From Nonomuraea jabiensis (GTDB lineage: Bacteria; Actinomycetota; Actinomycetes; Streptosporangiales; Streptosporangiaceae), in NCBI RefSeq assembly GCF_014204795.1, contig NZ_JACHMB010000001.1, positions 11,420,501-11,484,500 of the forward strand: DNA of 64,000 nucleotides, written 5' to 3'. Position 1 is the stretch's first letter; each line of letters opens with the position of its first letter. This document shows, in pieces, positions 1-8,811 of this stretch. The position numbers and the translations under genes were made by a program. Under the pieces are notes generated by a model. It worked only from the letters and a program-made list of their open reading frames with translations. It was not told the origin of the DNA and did not search any database.

Positions 1-365
1 TTGCCGCTGGTCCTGACGGTCTCCACGTACTCCCAGCGGCCGCTGCCGTCAGGCTGGAAGAGGATCACGATCCGCTTCGCGGCCAGGCGGTGCCAGCGCT
101 CCGAGTCCTTGCAGTAGTCGGCGTGGTGCACCGAGACGAAGCCGTTGATGTAGTCCTCGTCGCACTGCACGGAGAGCTTGCCCTCGAGCGTGATGGGCCG
201 GCCCCGCCATGCGGGCTCGGGGTTCGCGTCGAACTGCAGGCTCGTGTAGCCCGCGACATCCGGGTCCAGGCCCGGATCCGGGTCCGCGAGGGCGGGCGAG
301 GCGGCGGTCGCCACCATCGTCGCGCCCAGGGCGGCAGCCGCCAGGCCGGCGGCTAGACGTCGCAT
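1..365 (-). CDS. Secreted protein, partial (runs off the left edge)
   Basis: This is the first 121 codons of a minus-strand gene; the 3' end lies outside the window. The ATG at 365 is preceded by a good ribosome site (GGAAGGA near 378-385). The N-terminus is a classic Sec signal: MRRLAAGLAAAALGATM, then an alanine-rich core and a likely cut after ASPALA. The mature part has a beta-rich look (WRGRPITLEGKLSVQC, then RIVILFQPDGSGRWEYVETV). It resembles the C-terminal domain of the next gene (518..1702), which also has a WRG/RLRG strand followed by a substrate-like loop and a W-R-V-R-Y ending. An Ig-like wall or secreted domain is my inference. No enzymatic motif is visible. Confidence 0.75.
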   Translation of the reverse strand, partial: MRRLAAGLAAAALGATMVATAASPALADPDPGLDPDVAGYTSLQFDANPEPAWRGRPITLEGKLSVQCDEDYINGFVSVHHADYCKDSERWHRLAAKRIVILFQPDGSGRWEYVETVRTSG

Positions 366-517
366 CTTCAAAATCGGATTCCTTCCCCGTCTCGAACGCG
401 GCCCCAAGACGGGGCCACGTCAAAGCCAATGACGCGTAAGGGTAAGGAAAAGTTGGAGTAAAGCCGATCACAATTCGGCAACGGCGGTTTAAGGCCGTGC
501 TATAGGCATATTTTCGG

Positions 518-1702
518 CTATTGCGTAATTTGTCGGGGCTTGGACGCGTCTGGCGCGTAGTGTCCTGTTCCGGGATAGCGGACGCGCCAGAGGCCGCCCG
601 AGCGGCCCGTGACCGTCGCCTCGAAGGTCCCGGAGGCGTCCGTCATCGTCTGCCCGATTCGCTCCCAGGTCGCGGACTCGTCGCCGCGCCACAGGATCTC
701 CAGCCGCTGCCTGGCGAACGGGCCGTAGTCGGTGTAGCCGCGCGGGTCCACCCGCCTGAGCGAGCCGCGCAGGCGTACGAGGTCGGAGCCCTCCAGCTTG
801 TCGGCCCGCACCGACGAGAGCTTCGTGTCCCGCCTGAACTGGAACGACGCGTACTCGGTGACCGTAGTCCCGCCCGCTCCCCTGGCGGTGGCGGCGATCG
901 TCCAGGTGCCGGTCGGGTAGTAGCGGTTCAGCTGCTTGTCGGGCAGGAAGCGCCAGGTCTCCCAGCCGTTCGCCATGCGGGCCGGCGGGCCGGATCCCGG
1001 TCCCGTGGTGCGCCAGGTCAGCTGCGGCGGGCTTTCCTCCAGACCGTCCTCGGCCATCTGTGGTGGTTGCCCTGCTTTCTGGCCGAGTGAGCCGAGTGAA
1101 AGGGAAGGTGCCTGAGCGGTTCCGGGTGCTGGTGCCTGAGCGGGTCCGGGTGCGAGTACCTGAGCGGGTGCGGGTGCCTGAATGGGAGCGGGTGCCGGCG
1201 CCGCGGGCTGGGCGCCCGGTCGGGGATGGTTCGGGGGCGCTGGGCGGGCAACCGGTGCCGGGCGGACAATCGGTGCGGGGCGGGTGATCGGTGCCGGCCG
1301 GGCCACCGGTGCAGGTCGGGGCGCCGTGACCGGTGCGGGGCGGGGCGCTGTGACCGGTGCGGGGCGGGTGCCGGTGGAGCCGCTGGTGGGGGAGGAGCCG
1401 GGGCCGACCGAGCCGGTGTCGGGGGCGGGCGCCGGAGCCGGGGCCGGGGCTGGGATCGTTAGCTTGTCGGTCAGTACGGGGCCGGGCGGGGCGCCGGGTT
1501 CGATTTTGACGGTGATGCCGTCCTTGCCGCGCGCGCCTTTGGCGACGACGTCGACCACCAGGCGTACGGAGTCGTTCGCCCCCACGACGGGTTCGGCCGG
1601 ACGGACGGTGATCGCGCGGATGGCGGGCTCGGTCGCGACCGGGGGGGCGGGCACGGTGAGCGGCCCGGCCGCGAGCGAGACGAGAAGAAGGCTTCTGGTC
1701 AT
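518..1702 (-). CDS. Secreted protein with Pro/Ala-rich stalk and C-terminal beta-sandwich-like domain
   Basis: The 394-residue product starts MTRSLLLVSLAAGPLTVP, a Sec signal peptide. An N-terminal domain (about 25-85) carries an Ig-like pattern (IRAITVRPAEPVVGANDSVR). Residues about 85-205 are a Pro/Ala/Arg stalk built from RPAPV-type pentads. The C-terminal 170 residues form a second beta-rich region (TWRTTGPGSG, WETWRFLPDKQLNRYYPTG, and the ending LWRVRYPGTGHYAPD). The layout suggests a surface or wall-spanning protein with exposed Ig-like domains. The ATG at 1702 has a weak ribosome site, so the start is fairly but not fully certain. No catalytic residues are recognisable and the function is unknown. 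Confidence 0.75.
   Translation of the reverse strand: MTRSLLLVSLAAGPLTVPAPPVATEPAIRAITVRPAEPVVGANDSVRLVVDVVAKGARGKDGITVKIEPGAPPGPVLTDKLTIPAPAPAPAPAPDTGSVGPGSSPTSGSTGTRPAPVTAPRPAPVTAPRPAPVARPAPITRPAPIVRPAPVARPAPPNHPRPGAQPAAPAPAPIQAPAPAQVLAPGPAQAPAPGTAQAPSLSLGSLGQKAGQPPQMAEDGLEESPPQLTWRTTGPGSGPPARMANGWETWRFLPDKQLNRYYPTGTWTIAATARGAGGTTVTEYASFQFRRDTKLSSVRADKLEGSDLVRLRGSLRRVDPRGYTDYGPFARQRLEILWRGDESATWERIGQTMTDASGTFEATVTGRSGGLWRVRYPGTGHYAPDASKPRQITQ
1105..1465. repeat. Tandem low-complexity repeat encoding a Pro/Ala stalk
   Basis: Imperfect GGTGCGGG / GGGGCGG units repeat through the middle of the secreted-protein gene. On the minus strand they encode RPAPV(TAP/ARPAPI) units and then APAP runs. 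The most regular part is about 1255-1375, where units of about 24-30 bp recur with few changes. Such stretches can change length by slippage. The reading frame is kept throughout here. Confidence 0.7.
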
Positions 1703-1795
1703 GATCGAGACGGTAGGAACCGCCCGGTAATGGCCAGGACCTCGACACACGCCACGAATGGCAAAACTGTGATCAGCCGGAGCAGCCAGGAAGCC

Positions 1796-1850
1796 CCGCC
1801 GACAGCGGCCCGCCGACAGCGCCCATCGACAGCGCCCCGCCGACAGCGGC
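1796..1850. repeat. Four short GACAGCG direct repeats
   Basis: GACAGCG followed by GC-rich filler occurs at 1801, 1815, 1828 and 1842, a spacing of 13-14 bp. It lies between the ends of the acyl-CoA ligase gene and the start of the secreted-protein gene. This may be a local slippage product or an accessory binding array. Nothing else is evident in this gap. Confidence 0.6.
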
Positions 1851-1878
1851 CGACGAAAGCCGGCCGCCGGAAGCGCGG

Positions 1879-3720
<1,842 letters not shown>

Positions 3721-3860
3721 GGCGCGCGCCTCCGGTCAGTGTTCACTTGCGCGAGTGGCCTGCATCGCACCACACCCCGGGGGTAGCGGCAAGAGCTCGG
3801 GGGGAGAGATCCGCATCCTTCACGTAGAGTAATCGGTTGGGTGCGCAGAGGGGGCGGCAC

Positions 3861-5321
3861 ATGAGCGGCAGGACGTTCTTCGGGCATCCCTGGGGGCTGG
3901 CCACGCTGTTCGGCACCGAGATGTGGGAGCGGTTCAGCTGGTACGGGCTGCGGGCGATCCTCGCCACGTTCCTGGCCGCGTCGCCGGCGCAGCACGGCCT
4001 GGGCCTGTCGCAGGAGACGGCGCAGGCGGTCGTGGGCGTCTACGGCGCGCTCATCTACCTGGTGGCGCTACCCGGGGGGTGGATCGCGGACCGGATCCTG
4101 GGGGCGCGCAGGTCGGTGTTCTGGGGCGGGTTCGTCATCATGCTGGGGCACATCAGCATGGCCGTGCCGGTGTCGTCGCCGTTCTTCGTGTGGCTGGGCC
4201 TGCTGCTGATCATCGTCGGCACCGGCCTGCTCAAGCCGAACATGTCCGTCATGGTCGGCCGGCTCTACCCTGAGGGGGACGACGCGCGCAGGGACGCCGG
4301 GTTCTCCCTGTTCTACATGAGCATCAACCTGGGCGCGTTCTTCGCTCCCATCGTGGTCGGCTGGCTGGCCGACGGCGACCGGTGGCACCTGGGGTTCGGC
4401 GCGGCGGCCGTCGGGATGGCGTTCGGCCTGGCCCAGTACCTCCGGGGCGGCCGTCACCTGCGGGGCATCGGCGAGCGGCCGGTCCACGTGCAACATCGCC
4501 TGTTCTGGTGGGTGACCGGGAGCACGGCGGCGGCGACGGCGATCGCGCTGGGCGCGTGGGCGGCGACCGGCACGCTCACGGTCGACCGGCTCACCGTGGC
4601 GGTCACCGTGGTCATCCTCGTCGTGCCGGTGGCGTATTTCGCCTACATCCTGCTCGGCAGCCACGACCTGACTGAGGACGAGCGGATCCGCATGAAGGCG
4701 TACGTCTGGCTGTTCGTGGCCGCGGCCGTCTTCTGGATGATCTACGACCTGGCGCCGAGCAAGCTGCTGTTCTTCGCCAGGGACCACACCGAGCTGTCTC
4801 TGTTCGGCCTGCCGATCCAGCCGGCCACGACGCAGTCCTTCAACCCGCTGTTCATCATGATCTTCGTGCCGGTCTTCGCGGCGTTGTGGGTGCGGCTCGG
4901 GACGCGGGTGAGCACGCCGCAGAAGTTCGCGTTCGCGCTGATCGTCATAGGGTTGAGCTTCGTGGTCATGGCCGTCGCGGCGGCGCTGGCGGGGCCGGGC
5001 AGGGTGTCGGTGTGGTGGCTGGTGCTCGTCTACCTCATCCAGGTGTTCGGGGAGCTGTCGTTGAGCCCGGTCGGGCTGTCGGTGACGACGAAGCTGGCGC
5101 CGGAGGCGTTCAAGGGGCAGATGCTCGGGGTCTGGTTCATCTCGCTGTCGGTGGGCGACGCGGTCGGCGGGCAGACGGGGCGGCTCGGCCGGGTGCTGTC
5201 GGATCCGATGTACTACCTGGTGCTGGCGGCGATGGCGATCGTGGCCGGGATCGCGCTGTTCATGTTCGCGCGGAGGTTGCGGGTGATGATGGCTGAACAC
5301 CACGAACCGGTCATAAGGTAA
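3861..5321 (+). CDS. POT/PTR-family proton-coupled oligopeptide transporter
   Basis: This 486-residue polytopic protein of the major facilitator superfamily imports di- and tripeptides using protons. The E-x-x-E-R proton-coupling motif appears in helix 1 (GTEMWERFSWYG). The loop GGWIADRILGARR and the PTR2 signature LFYMSINLGAFFAP are intact. Length and about 14 hydrophobic segments fit the bacterial POT type. I chose ATG 3861 because AGAGGGGG sits just upstream; a TTG at 3837 would add eight non-hydrophobic residues. The next gene follows after 10 bases, so the two are probably co-transcribed. Confidence 0.93.
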   Translation: MSGRTFFGHPWGLATLFGTEMWERFSWYGLRAILATFLAASPAQHGLGLSQETAQAVVGVYGALIYLVALPGGWIADRILGARRSVFWGGFVIMLGHISMAVPVSSPFFVWLGLLLIIVGTGLLKPNMSVMVGRLYPEGDDARRDAGFSLFYMSINLGAFFAPIVVGWLADGDRWHLGFGAAAVGMAFGLAQYLRGGRHLRGIGERPVHVQHRLFWWVTGSTAAATAIALGAWAATGTLTVDRLTVAVTVVILVVPVAYFAYILLGSHDLTEDERIRMKAYVWLFVAAAVFWMIYDLAPSKLLFFARDHTELSLFGLPIQPATTQSFNPLFIMIFVPVFAALWVRLGTRVSTPQKFAFALIVIGLSFVVMAVAAALAGPGRVSVWWLVLVYLIQVFGELSLSPVGLSVTTKLAPEAFKGQMLGVWFISLSVGDAVGGQTGRLGRVLSDPMYYLVLAAMAIVAGIALFMFARRLRVMMAEHHEPVIR

Positions 5322-5331
5322 ATATTCCGAC

Positions 5332-5940
5332 GTGTCTGAAATTCTCGACCTTGTCGGCATCTTCGTCTTCGCGTTGACGGGCGCGCTCATGGGCGTGCGC
5401 AAACGGCTCGACGTGGTCGGGATGGTGGTGCTCGCCGAGATGACCGCCCTGGGCGGCGGCGTCGTACGCGACCTGATCCTCAACGTCCGGCCCACCGCCT
5501 TCCAGAGCCTCGGCTACGTGCTGGTGCCGGTGGCCGCGACGGTGATCGTGTTCTTCTGGCATCCGCACGTGGCGCGGGTGATGCCGCTCATCCTGGTGCT
5601 GGACGCGGCGGGGCTCGGGCTGTTCTGCGCGGTGGGGACGGAGAAGGCCCTGGAGTACGGCCTCGCCCCGCTGCACGCGGCGCTGCTGGGGGTGGTGACG
5701 GGCATCGGCGGGGGCATGCTGCGCGACGTGCTGGCCGGGGAGATCCCGACCTTGCTGTACGACCGCCAGCTGTACGCGGTGCCCGCGCTGCTGGGGTCGG
5801 GGGTGATGGCGGCGCTGTCGGCGTACGGGCTGCACGGCTGGCCGGCCACGCTGGCGGCGGCGATGCTGGCGTTCGGGCTGCGGATCATGGCGATGCGCTT
5901 CAAATGGCGCGCCCCCTTGGCCCGGGGCTCCGGCGAATGA
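5332..5940 (+). CDS. TRIC-type (UPF0126) cation channel family membrane protein
   Basis: This 202-residue integral membrane protein has about seven hydrophobic segments and two homologous halves, each with a glycine motif before an Arg-Asp pair: LGGGVVRDLILN near residue 43 and IGGGMLRDVLAGEIPT near 124. These are hallmarks of UPF0126/YadS proteins, the prokaryotic relatives of trimeric intracellular cation channels, which conduct potassium and sodium. It begins at GTG 5332, ten bases after the peptide transporter, suggesting a shared transcript. The physiological role in actinomycetes is not clear. Confidence 0.88.
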   Translation: MSEILDLVGIFVFALTGALMGVRKRLDVVGMVVLAEMTALGGGVVRDLILNVRPTAFQSLGYVLVPVAATVIVFFWHPHVARVMPLILVLDAAGLGLFCAVGTEKALEYGLAPLHAALLGVVTGIGGGMLRDVLAGEIPTLLYDRQLYAVPALLGSGVMAALSAYGLHGWPATLAAAMLAFGLRIMAMRFKWRAPLARGSGE

Positions 5941-6013
5941 GGTGCTCGAATTGCGGGAAAGCAGACGACATCGCACGCTGGAAGCGACTAGCGTGAGGGA
6001 GGTGACACAGAGC

Positions 6014-6244
6014 GTGGCGAAGACGATACGCATTGATGACGTCCCGGACGAGACGTACGAGGCGCTCCGCGTTCAGGCGGAGGCGGAAGGCCTCACGGTC
6101 GCCGACTATCTGCGTCGCCAGCTGCGACTCATCACCCGCCCCACGACCGCCGAGGTCATCGAGCGAGCGCTTCAGCGGCCGCGGGAGAACGGTCCGACCA
6201 ACGACGACATCCTCGCGGCGATCCACAAGGCCCGCGGCGCATGA
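6014..6244 (+). CDS. vapB: VapB-family antitoxin
   Basis: This 76-residue protein begins MAKTIRIDDVPDETYEALRVQ, a ribbon-helix-helix DNA-binding start, and ends in a charged tail (TNDDILAAIHKARGA) that would thread into the toxin. I chose GTG 6014 because GGAGGTGA lies eight bases upstream at 5998-6005; earlier in-frame GTG codons at 5942 and 6002 lack such a site. It overlaps the toxin gene by ATGA at 6241-6244, so translation is coupled. The family neutralises its PIN RNase and represses its own promoter. Confidence 0.9.
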   Translation: MAKTIRIDDVPDETYEALRVQAEAEGLTVADYLRRQLRLITRPTTAEVIERALQRPRENGPTNDDILAAIHKARGA

Positions 6245-6648
6245 TCGTGGTCGACGCCTCGGCCTGCGTCCACGCCCTTCAGGCCGAGCGGCCCGATGCC
6301 GACCTGGTGCGCACGCTCCAGAAAGCGGGGTCGCTGCACGCTCCCACCCTGCTCGACGTCGAATTCCTGAGCGCTCTGCGCGGGCTCGTGATCAGCGGCA
6401 AGCTCCCCATCGACCGGGCTGACGAAGCGCGCATGGACTTCTCCGATCTTCCCCTCATCCGCTATCCGGTCGAGAAGCTCGCCGATCGGATCTGGGCGTT
6501 GCGCAATAACTTGACCGTGTACGACGCCGCGTACATCGCTCTGGCCGAAGCCCTCGGATGCGCGCTGGTCACCACGGACGCCAAGTTGCGCTCCGCATGC
6601 GGACATCGGGCGGAGGTCGAGGTCTACCCCCTCACACCATCGCGATGA
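6241..6648 (+). CDS. vapC: VapC-family PIN-domain ribonuclease toxin
   Basis: This 135-residue PIN-domain protein is a magnesium-dependent endoribonuclease that inhibits growth when freed from VapB. The acidic set of the PIN active site is present: D5 in MIVVDAS, E41 in LLDVEF, D95 in TVYDAAYIALA, and D113 in LVTTDAKL. Length is typical. It is coupled to the antitoxin by a four-base overlap. Its last 17 bases overlap the 3' end of the convergent MocR gene (6632), an arrangement that permits antisense interference. The RNA target cannot be told from sequence. Confidence 0.92.
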   Translation: MIVVDASACVHALQAERPDADLVRTLQKAGSLHAPTLLDVEFLSALRGLVISGKLPIDRADEARMDFSDLPLIRYPVEKLADRIWALRNNLTVYDAAYIALAEALGCALVTTDAKLRSACGHRAEVEVYPLTPSR

Positions 6649-8062
6649 GCGCGTCCGACGGGCGGTGGGGGCCGGTGGGGCCGTGGTCGCGGGCGGCGCG
6701 GATGCGGGTGAGCGCTTCGGTCAGGACCTGGGGCGGCTGGGTGTAGGGCAGGCGGAGGTAGCTCTCCAGCGTGCCCTCCAGGCCGAACCAGGGGCCGGGC
6801 GCGAGGCGTACGCCGTGGTGGACGGCCGCCTCCGCGAGCGGCGTGGCGCCCGGGCCGTTCAGGCGCACCCAGAGGGTGCCGCCCCCGCGCGGCACCGTGA
6901 ACGTCCACTCGGGCAGGTGCTCGCGCAGCCCCGACACCAGCGCGTCGCGTGAGGCGCGCAAGGTGCGGCGGCGCTCGGCGCGCGTCTCCTCCAGCCGGTC
7001 GAACAGCCGCGCCACCACGAGCTGTTCCAGCACCGGGCTGGCGATGTCCACGGCCGACCGGAACATGGCCAGCCGCCGGGCCAGCGCGGCGGTGGTGCGG
7101 ACCCAGCCGATGCGCAGCCCGCCCCACCACAGCTTGGAGGCCGAGCCGATGCTGATCACCCGGCTGTCGGTGTCGAACGCCGCCGCCGGGGACGTCCTGG
7201 GCACCTCGTCCAGCGCCAGCTCCGACCAGGTCTCGTCCACCACCAGCATCGTGTCCGTACGCCGGGCCGCGCCCACGACGGCGGCGCGGGTGGCGTCGTC
7301 CATGAGGGCGCCGGTCGGGTTCTGGAAGTCGGGCATGAGGTACGCCAGCCGCGCCCCCGACTGGCGCATGGCGCCCGTCAGCAGGTCGGCCTGCCAGCCC
7401 TCGTGCGAGATGCCGACCGGGACGATCCTGGCGCCGCGCTGCCGGGCCACGTCGATGGCGTGCGGGTACGTCGGCGACTCCACGAGCACCGGGTCCCCCG
7501 CGCCGACGAGCAGGCCGAGCACGAGCTGGATGGCGTGCTGGGAGCCGGTCGTGACGAGGATCTGCTCGGGCCGGGTGGCCAGGCCCCTGGCGGTGTAGTG
7601 GGCGGCGATGCGCTCCCTGAGCACGGGCAGGCCGATGGGGTCGTAGCCGTTGCCCATGCCGTACCTGGGCAGGTCGTCCACCGCCTCCAGCATCGCCTGC
7701 CGCAGGGCCGACGGCGCGGGCGGGGCGGCACACTGGAGCTGCACGAGGCCGTCGCCGTCGGTGCTGAGCCACGGGTTGTCGGCCGTGGTGGCGGGGTCGG
7801 GCAGGGCGGTCCAGCTGCCGGAGCCCTGGCGGCTCTCCAGGTAGCCGCGTTCGCGCAGCAGGTCGTAGGCCGAGGTCACGGTGGTGCGGCTGACCTTGAG
7901 GGTCTCGGCCAGGTGGCGTTCGGCGGGCATGCGGACGCGTACCGGGATCTGGCCGTCCATGATGAGGGCGCGCACGCCGTCGGCGAGCGCGCGGTAGTAC
8001 GGCCGCGCCGCCGGGTCGATCTTGATGAGCCGCGCCACCTGGGTCGCCGACAGATACCTCAT
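6632..8062 (-). CDS. MocR-family regulator (GntR winged helix fused to aminotransferase fold), YczR-like
   Basis: The 476-residue product has a GntR-type winged helix at 1-80 (RMPAERHLAETLKVSRTTVTSAYDLLRERG) and then a fold-type I PLP aminotransferase domain. The PLP lysine lies in SIGSASKLWWGGLRIGW near residue 300, and the substrate-side NPTG appears in MPDFQNPTGALMDD. The ATG at 8062 gives the exact winged-helix start. It is divergent from the YczE-like gene at 8126. In Bacillus and many other bacteria a MocR protein (YczR) sits divergent to yczE and controls it, so this pair probably works alike, sensing PLP or an amino compound. Confidence 0.93.
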   Translation of the reverse strand: MRYLSATQVARLIKIDPAARPYYRALADGVRALIMDGQIPVRVRMPAERHLAETLKVSRTTVTSAYDLLRERGYLESRQGSGSWTALPDPATTADNPWLSTDGDGLVQLQCAAPPAPSALRQAMLEAVDDLPRYGMGNGYDPIGLPVLRERIAAHYTARGLATRPEQILVTTGSQHAIQLVLGLLVGAGDPVLVESPTYPHAIDVARQRGARIVPVGISHEGWQADLLTGAMRQSGARLAYLMPDFQNPTGALMDDATRAAVVGAARRTDTMLVVDETWSELALDEVPRTSPAAAFDTDSRVISIGSASKLWWGGLRIGWVRTTAALARRLAMFRSAVDIASPVLEQLVVARLFDRLEETRAERRRTLRASRDALVSGLREHLPEWTFTVPRGGGTLWVRLNGPGATPLAEAAVHHGVRLAPGPWFGLEGTLESYLRLPYTQPPQVLTEALTRIRAARDHGPTGPHRPSDALIAMV

Positions 8063-8077
8063 AAGGCCACTTTTCGT

Positions 8078-8115
8078 GATTGGCTCTGTTTTGGCAAGCC
8101 GGCTGGATGCCAATC
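8078..8115. promoter_or_regulatory. Inverted repeat GATTGGC/GCCAATC, likely MocR operator
   Basis: A perfect 7-bp inverted repeat (GATTGGC at 8078-8084, GCCAATC at 8109-8115) sits between the divergent MocR and YczE-like genes. A further TTGGC lies at 8091-8095, making a direct repeat with an 11-bp step to the first arm. Mixed direct and inverted half-sites are typical of MocR operators. A second palindrome, GTGGCCAC at 8117-8124, touches the YczE start. Confidence 0.6.
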
Positions 8116-8125
8116 TGTGGCCACT

Positions 8126-8731
8126 ATGAGTGAAGCGACCGTCCCCCGGCTCAGTTCGTCCCTTCCCGCGCGCCTCGTCAGGCTGTACGGCGGGCTCGCC
8201 CTCTACGGCACCGGCATCGGCCTCCAGGTCGAGTCCGGGCTGGGCAACGACCCGTGGGACGTGTTCCACCAGGGCCTGGCCCTGCGCAGCGGCCTGTCCA
8301 TCGGGACCGTCATCATCGGCATCGGCGCCCTGGTGCTGCTGCTGTGGATCCCGCTGAAGCAGAAGCCCGGACTGGGCACGGTCAGCAACGTCGTCTTCCT
8401 GGGCCTGTTCGCCGACGGCGCGATCTTCCTGCTGCCCACCCCGTCGCACCTGGTCCTGCAGGCCCTGTACGTGGTGCTCGGCGTCGTCGCCATCGCCCTG
8501 GCCACCGTGCTCTACATCGGCGCCGGGATGGGGCCGGGCCCCCGCGACGGCATCATGACCGGGCTGATGCGGCTCGGCCTGTCGGTGCGGCTGGGCCGGT
8601 TCCTCATCGAGATCACGGTCCTGGCCGCCGGCTGGCTGCTCGGCGGCACCGTGGGCGTGGGAACGCTGGTGTTCGCGCTGGCCATCGGGCCGTTGACCCA
8701 GCTGTTCACCCGCTGGTTCCCCCTGACGTGA
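8126..8731 (+). CDS. YczE/YitT-like integral membrane protein
   Basis: This 201-residue membrane protein has about six hydrophobic segments and the YczE signature regions VESGLGNDPWDVFHQGLA near residue 38 and IGAGMGPGPRDGIMTGLM near 140. The Gly-Pro-Asp loop repeats (NDPWD, PGPRD) are characteristic. The family's function is not settled; adjacency to MocR regulators suggests transport of a vitamin B6-linked or amino compound. No Shine-Dalgarno sequence is visible before ATG 8126, so translation may be leaderless or nearly so. The start is fixed by the divergent operator region just upstream. Confidence 0.88.
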   Translation: MSEATVPRLSSSLPARLVRLYGGLALYGTGIGLQVESGLGNDPWDVFHQGLALRSGLSIGTVIIGIGALVLLLWIPLKQKPGLGTVSNVVFLGLFADGAIFLLPTPSHLVLQALYVVLGVVAIALATVLYIGAGMGPGPRDGIMTGLMRLGLSVRLGRFLIEITVLAAGWLLGGTVGVGTLVFALAIGPLTQLFTRWFPLT

Positions 8732-8787
8732 TCCCGTGACCGGGGCCGGGCATGACGCGACATGATCGGACCCGCTCACGGGATCAC
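8728..8787 (+). terminator. 12-bp perfect inverted repeat after the YczE-like gene
   Basis: GTGATCCCGTGA at 8728-8739 pairs perfectly with TCACGGGATCAC at 8776-8787. The left arm includes the TGA stop of the membrane-protein gene. The 36-base interval contains smaller GC-rich pairings. It may end transcription before the GH15 gene, or be a palindromic operator for that gene, whose ATG is 24 bases further on. There is no U-tract, as is usual in this GC range. Confidence 0.5.
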
Positions 8788-8811
8788 CCCTCATCCGAGT
8801 AGCGTCTAGGC

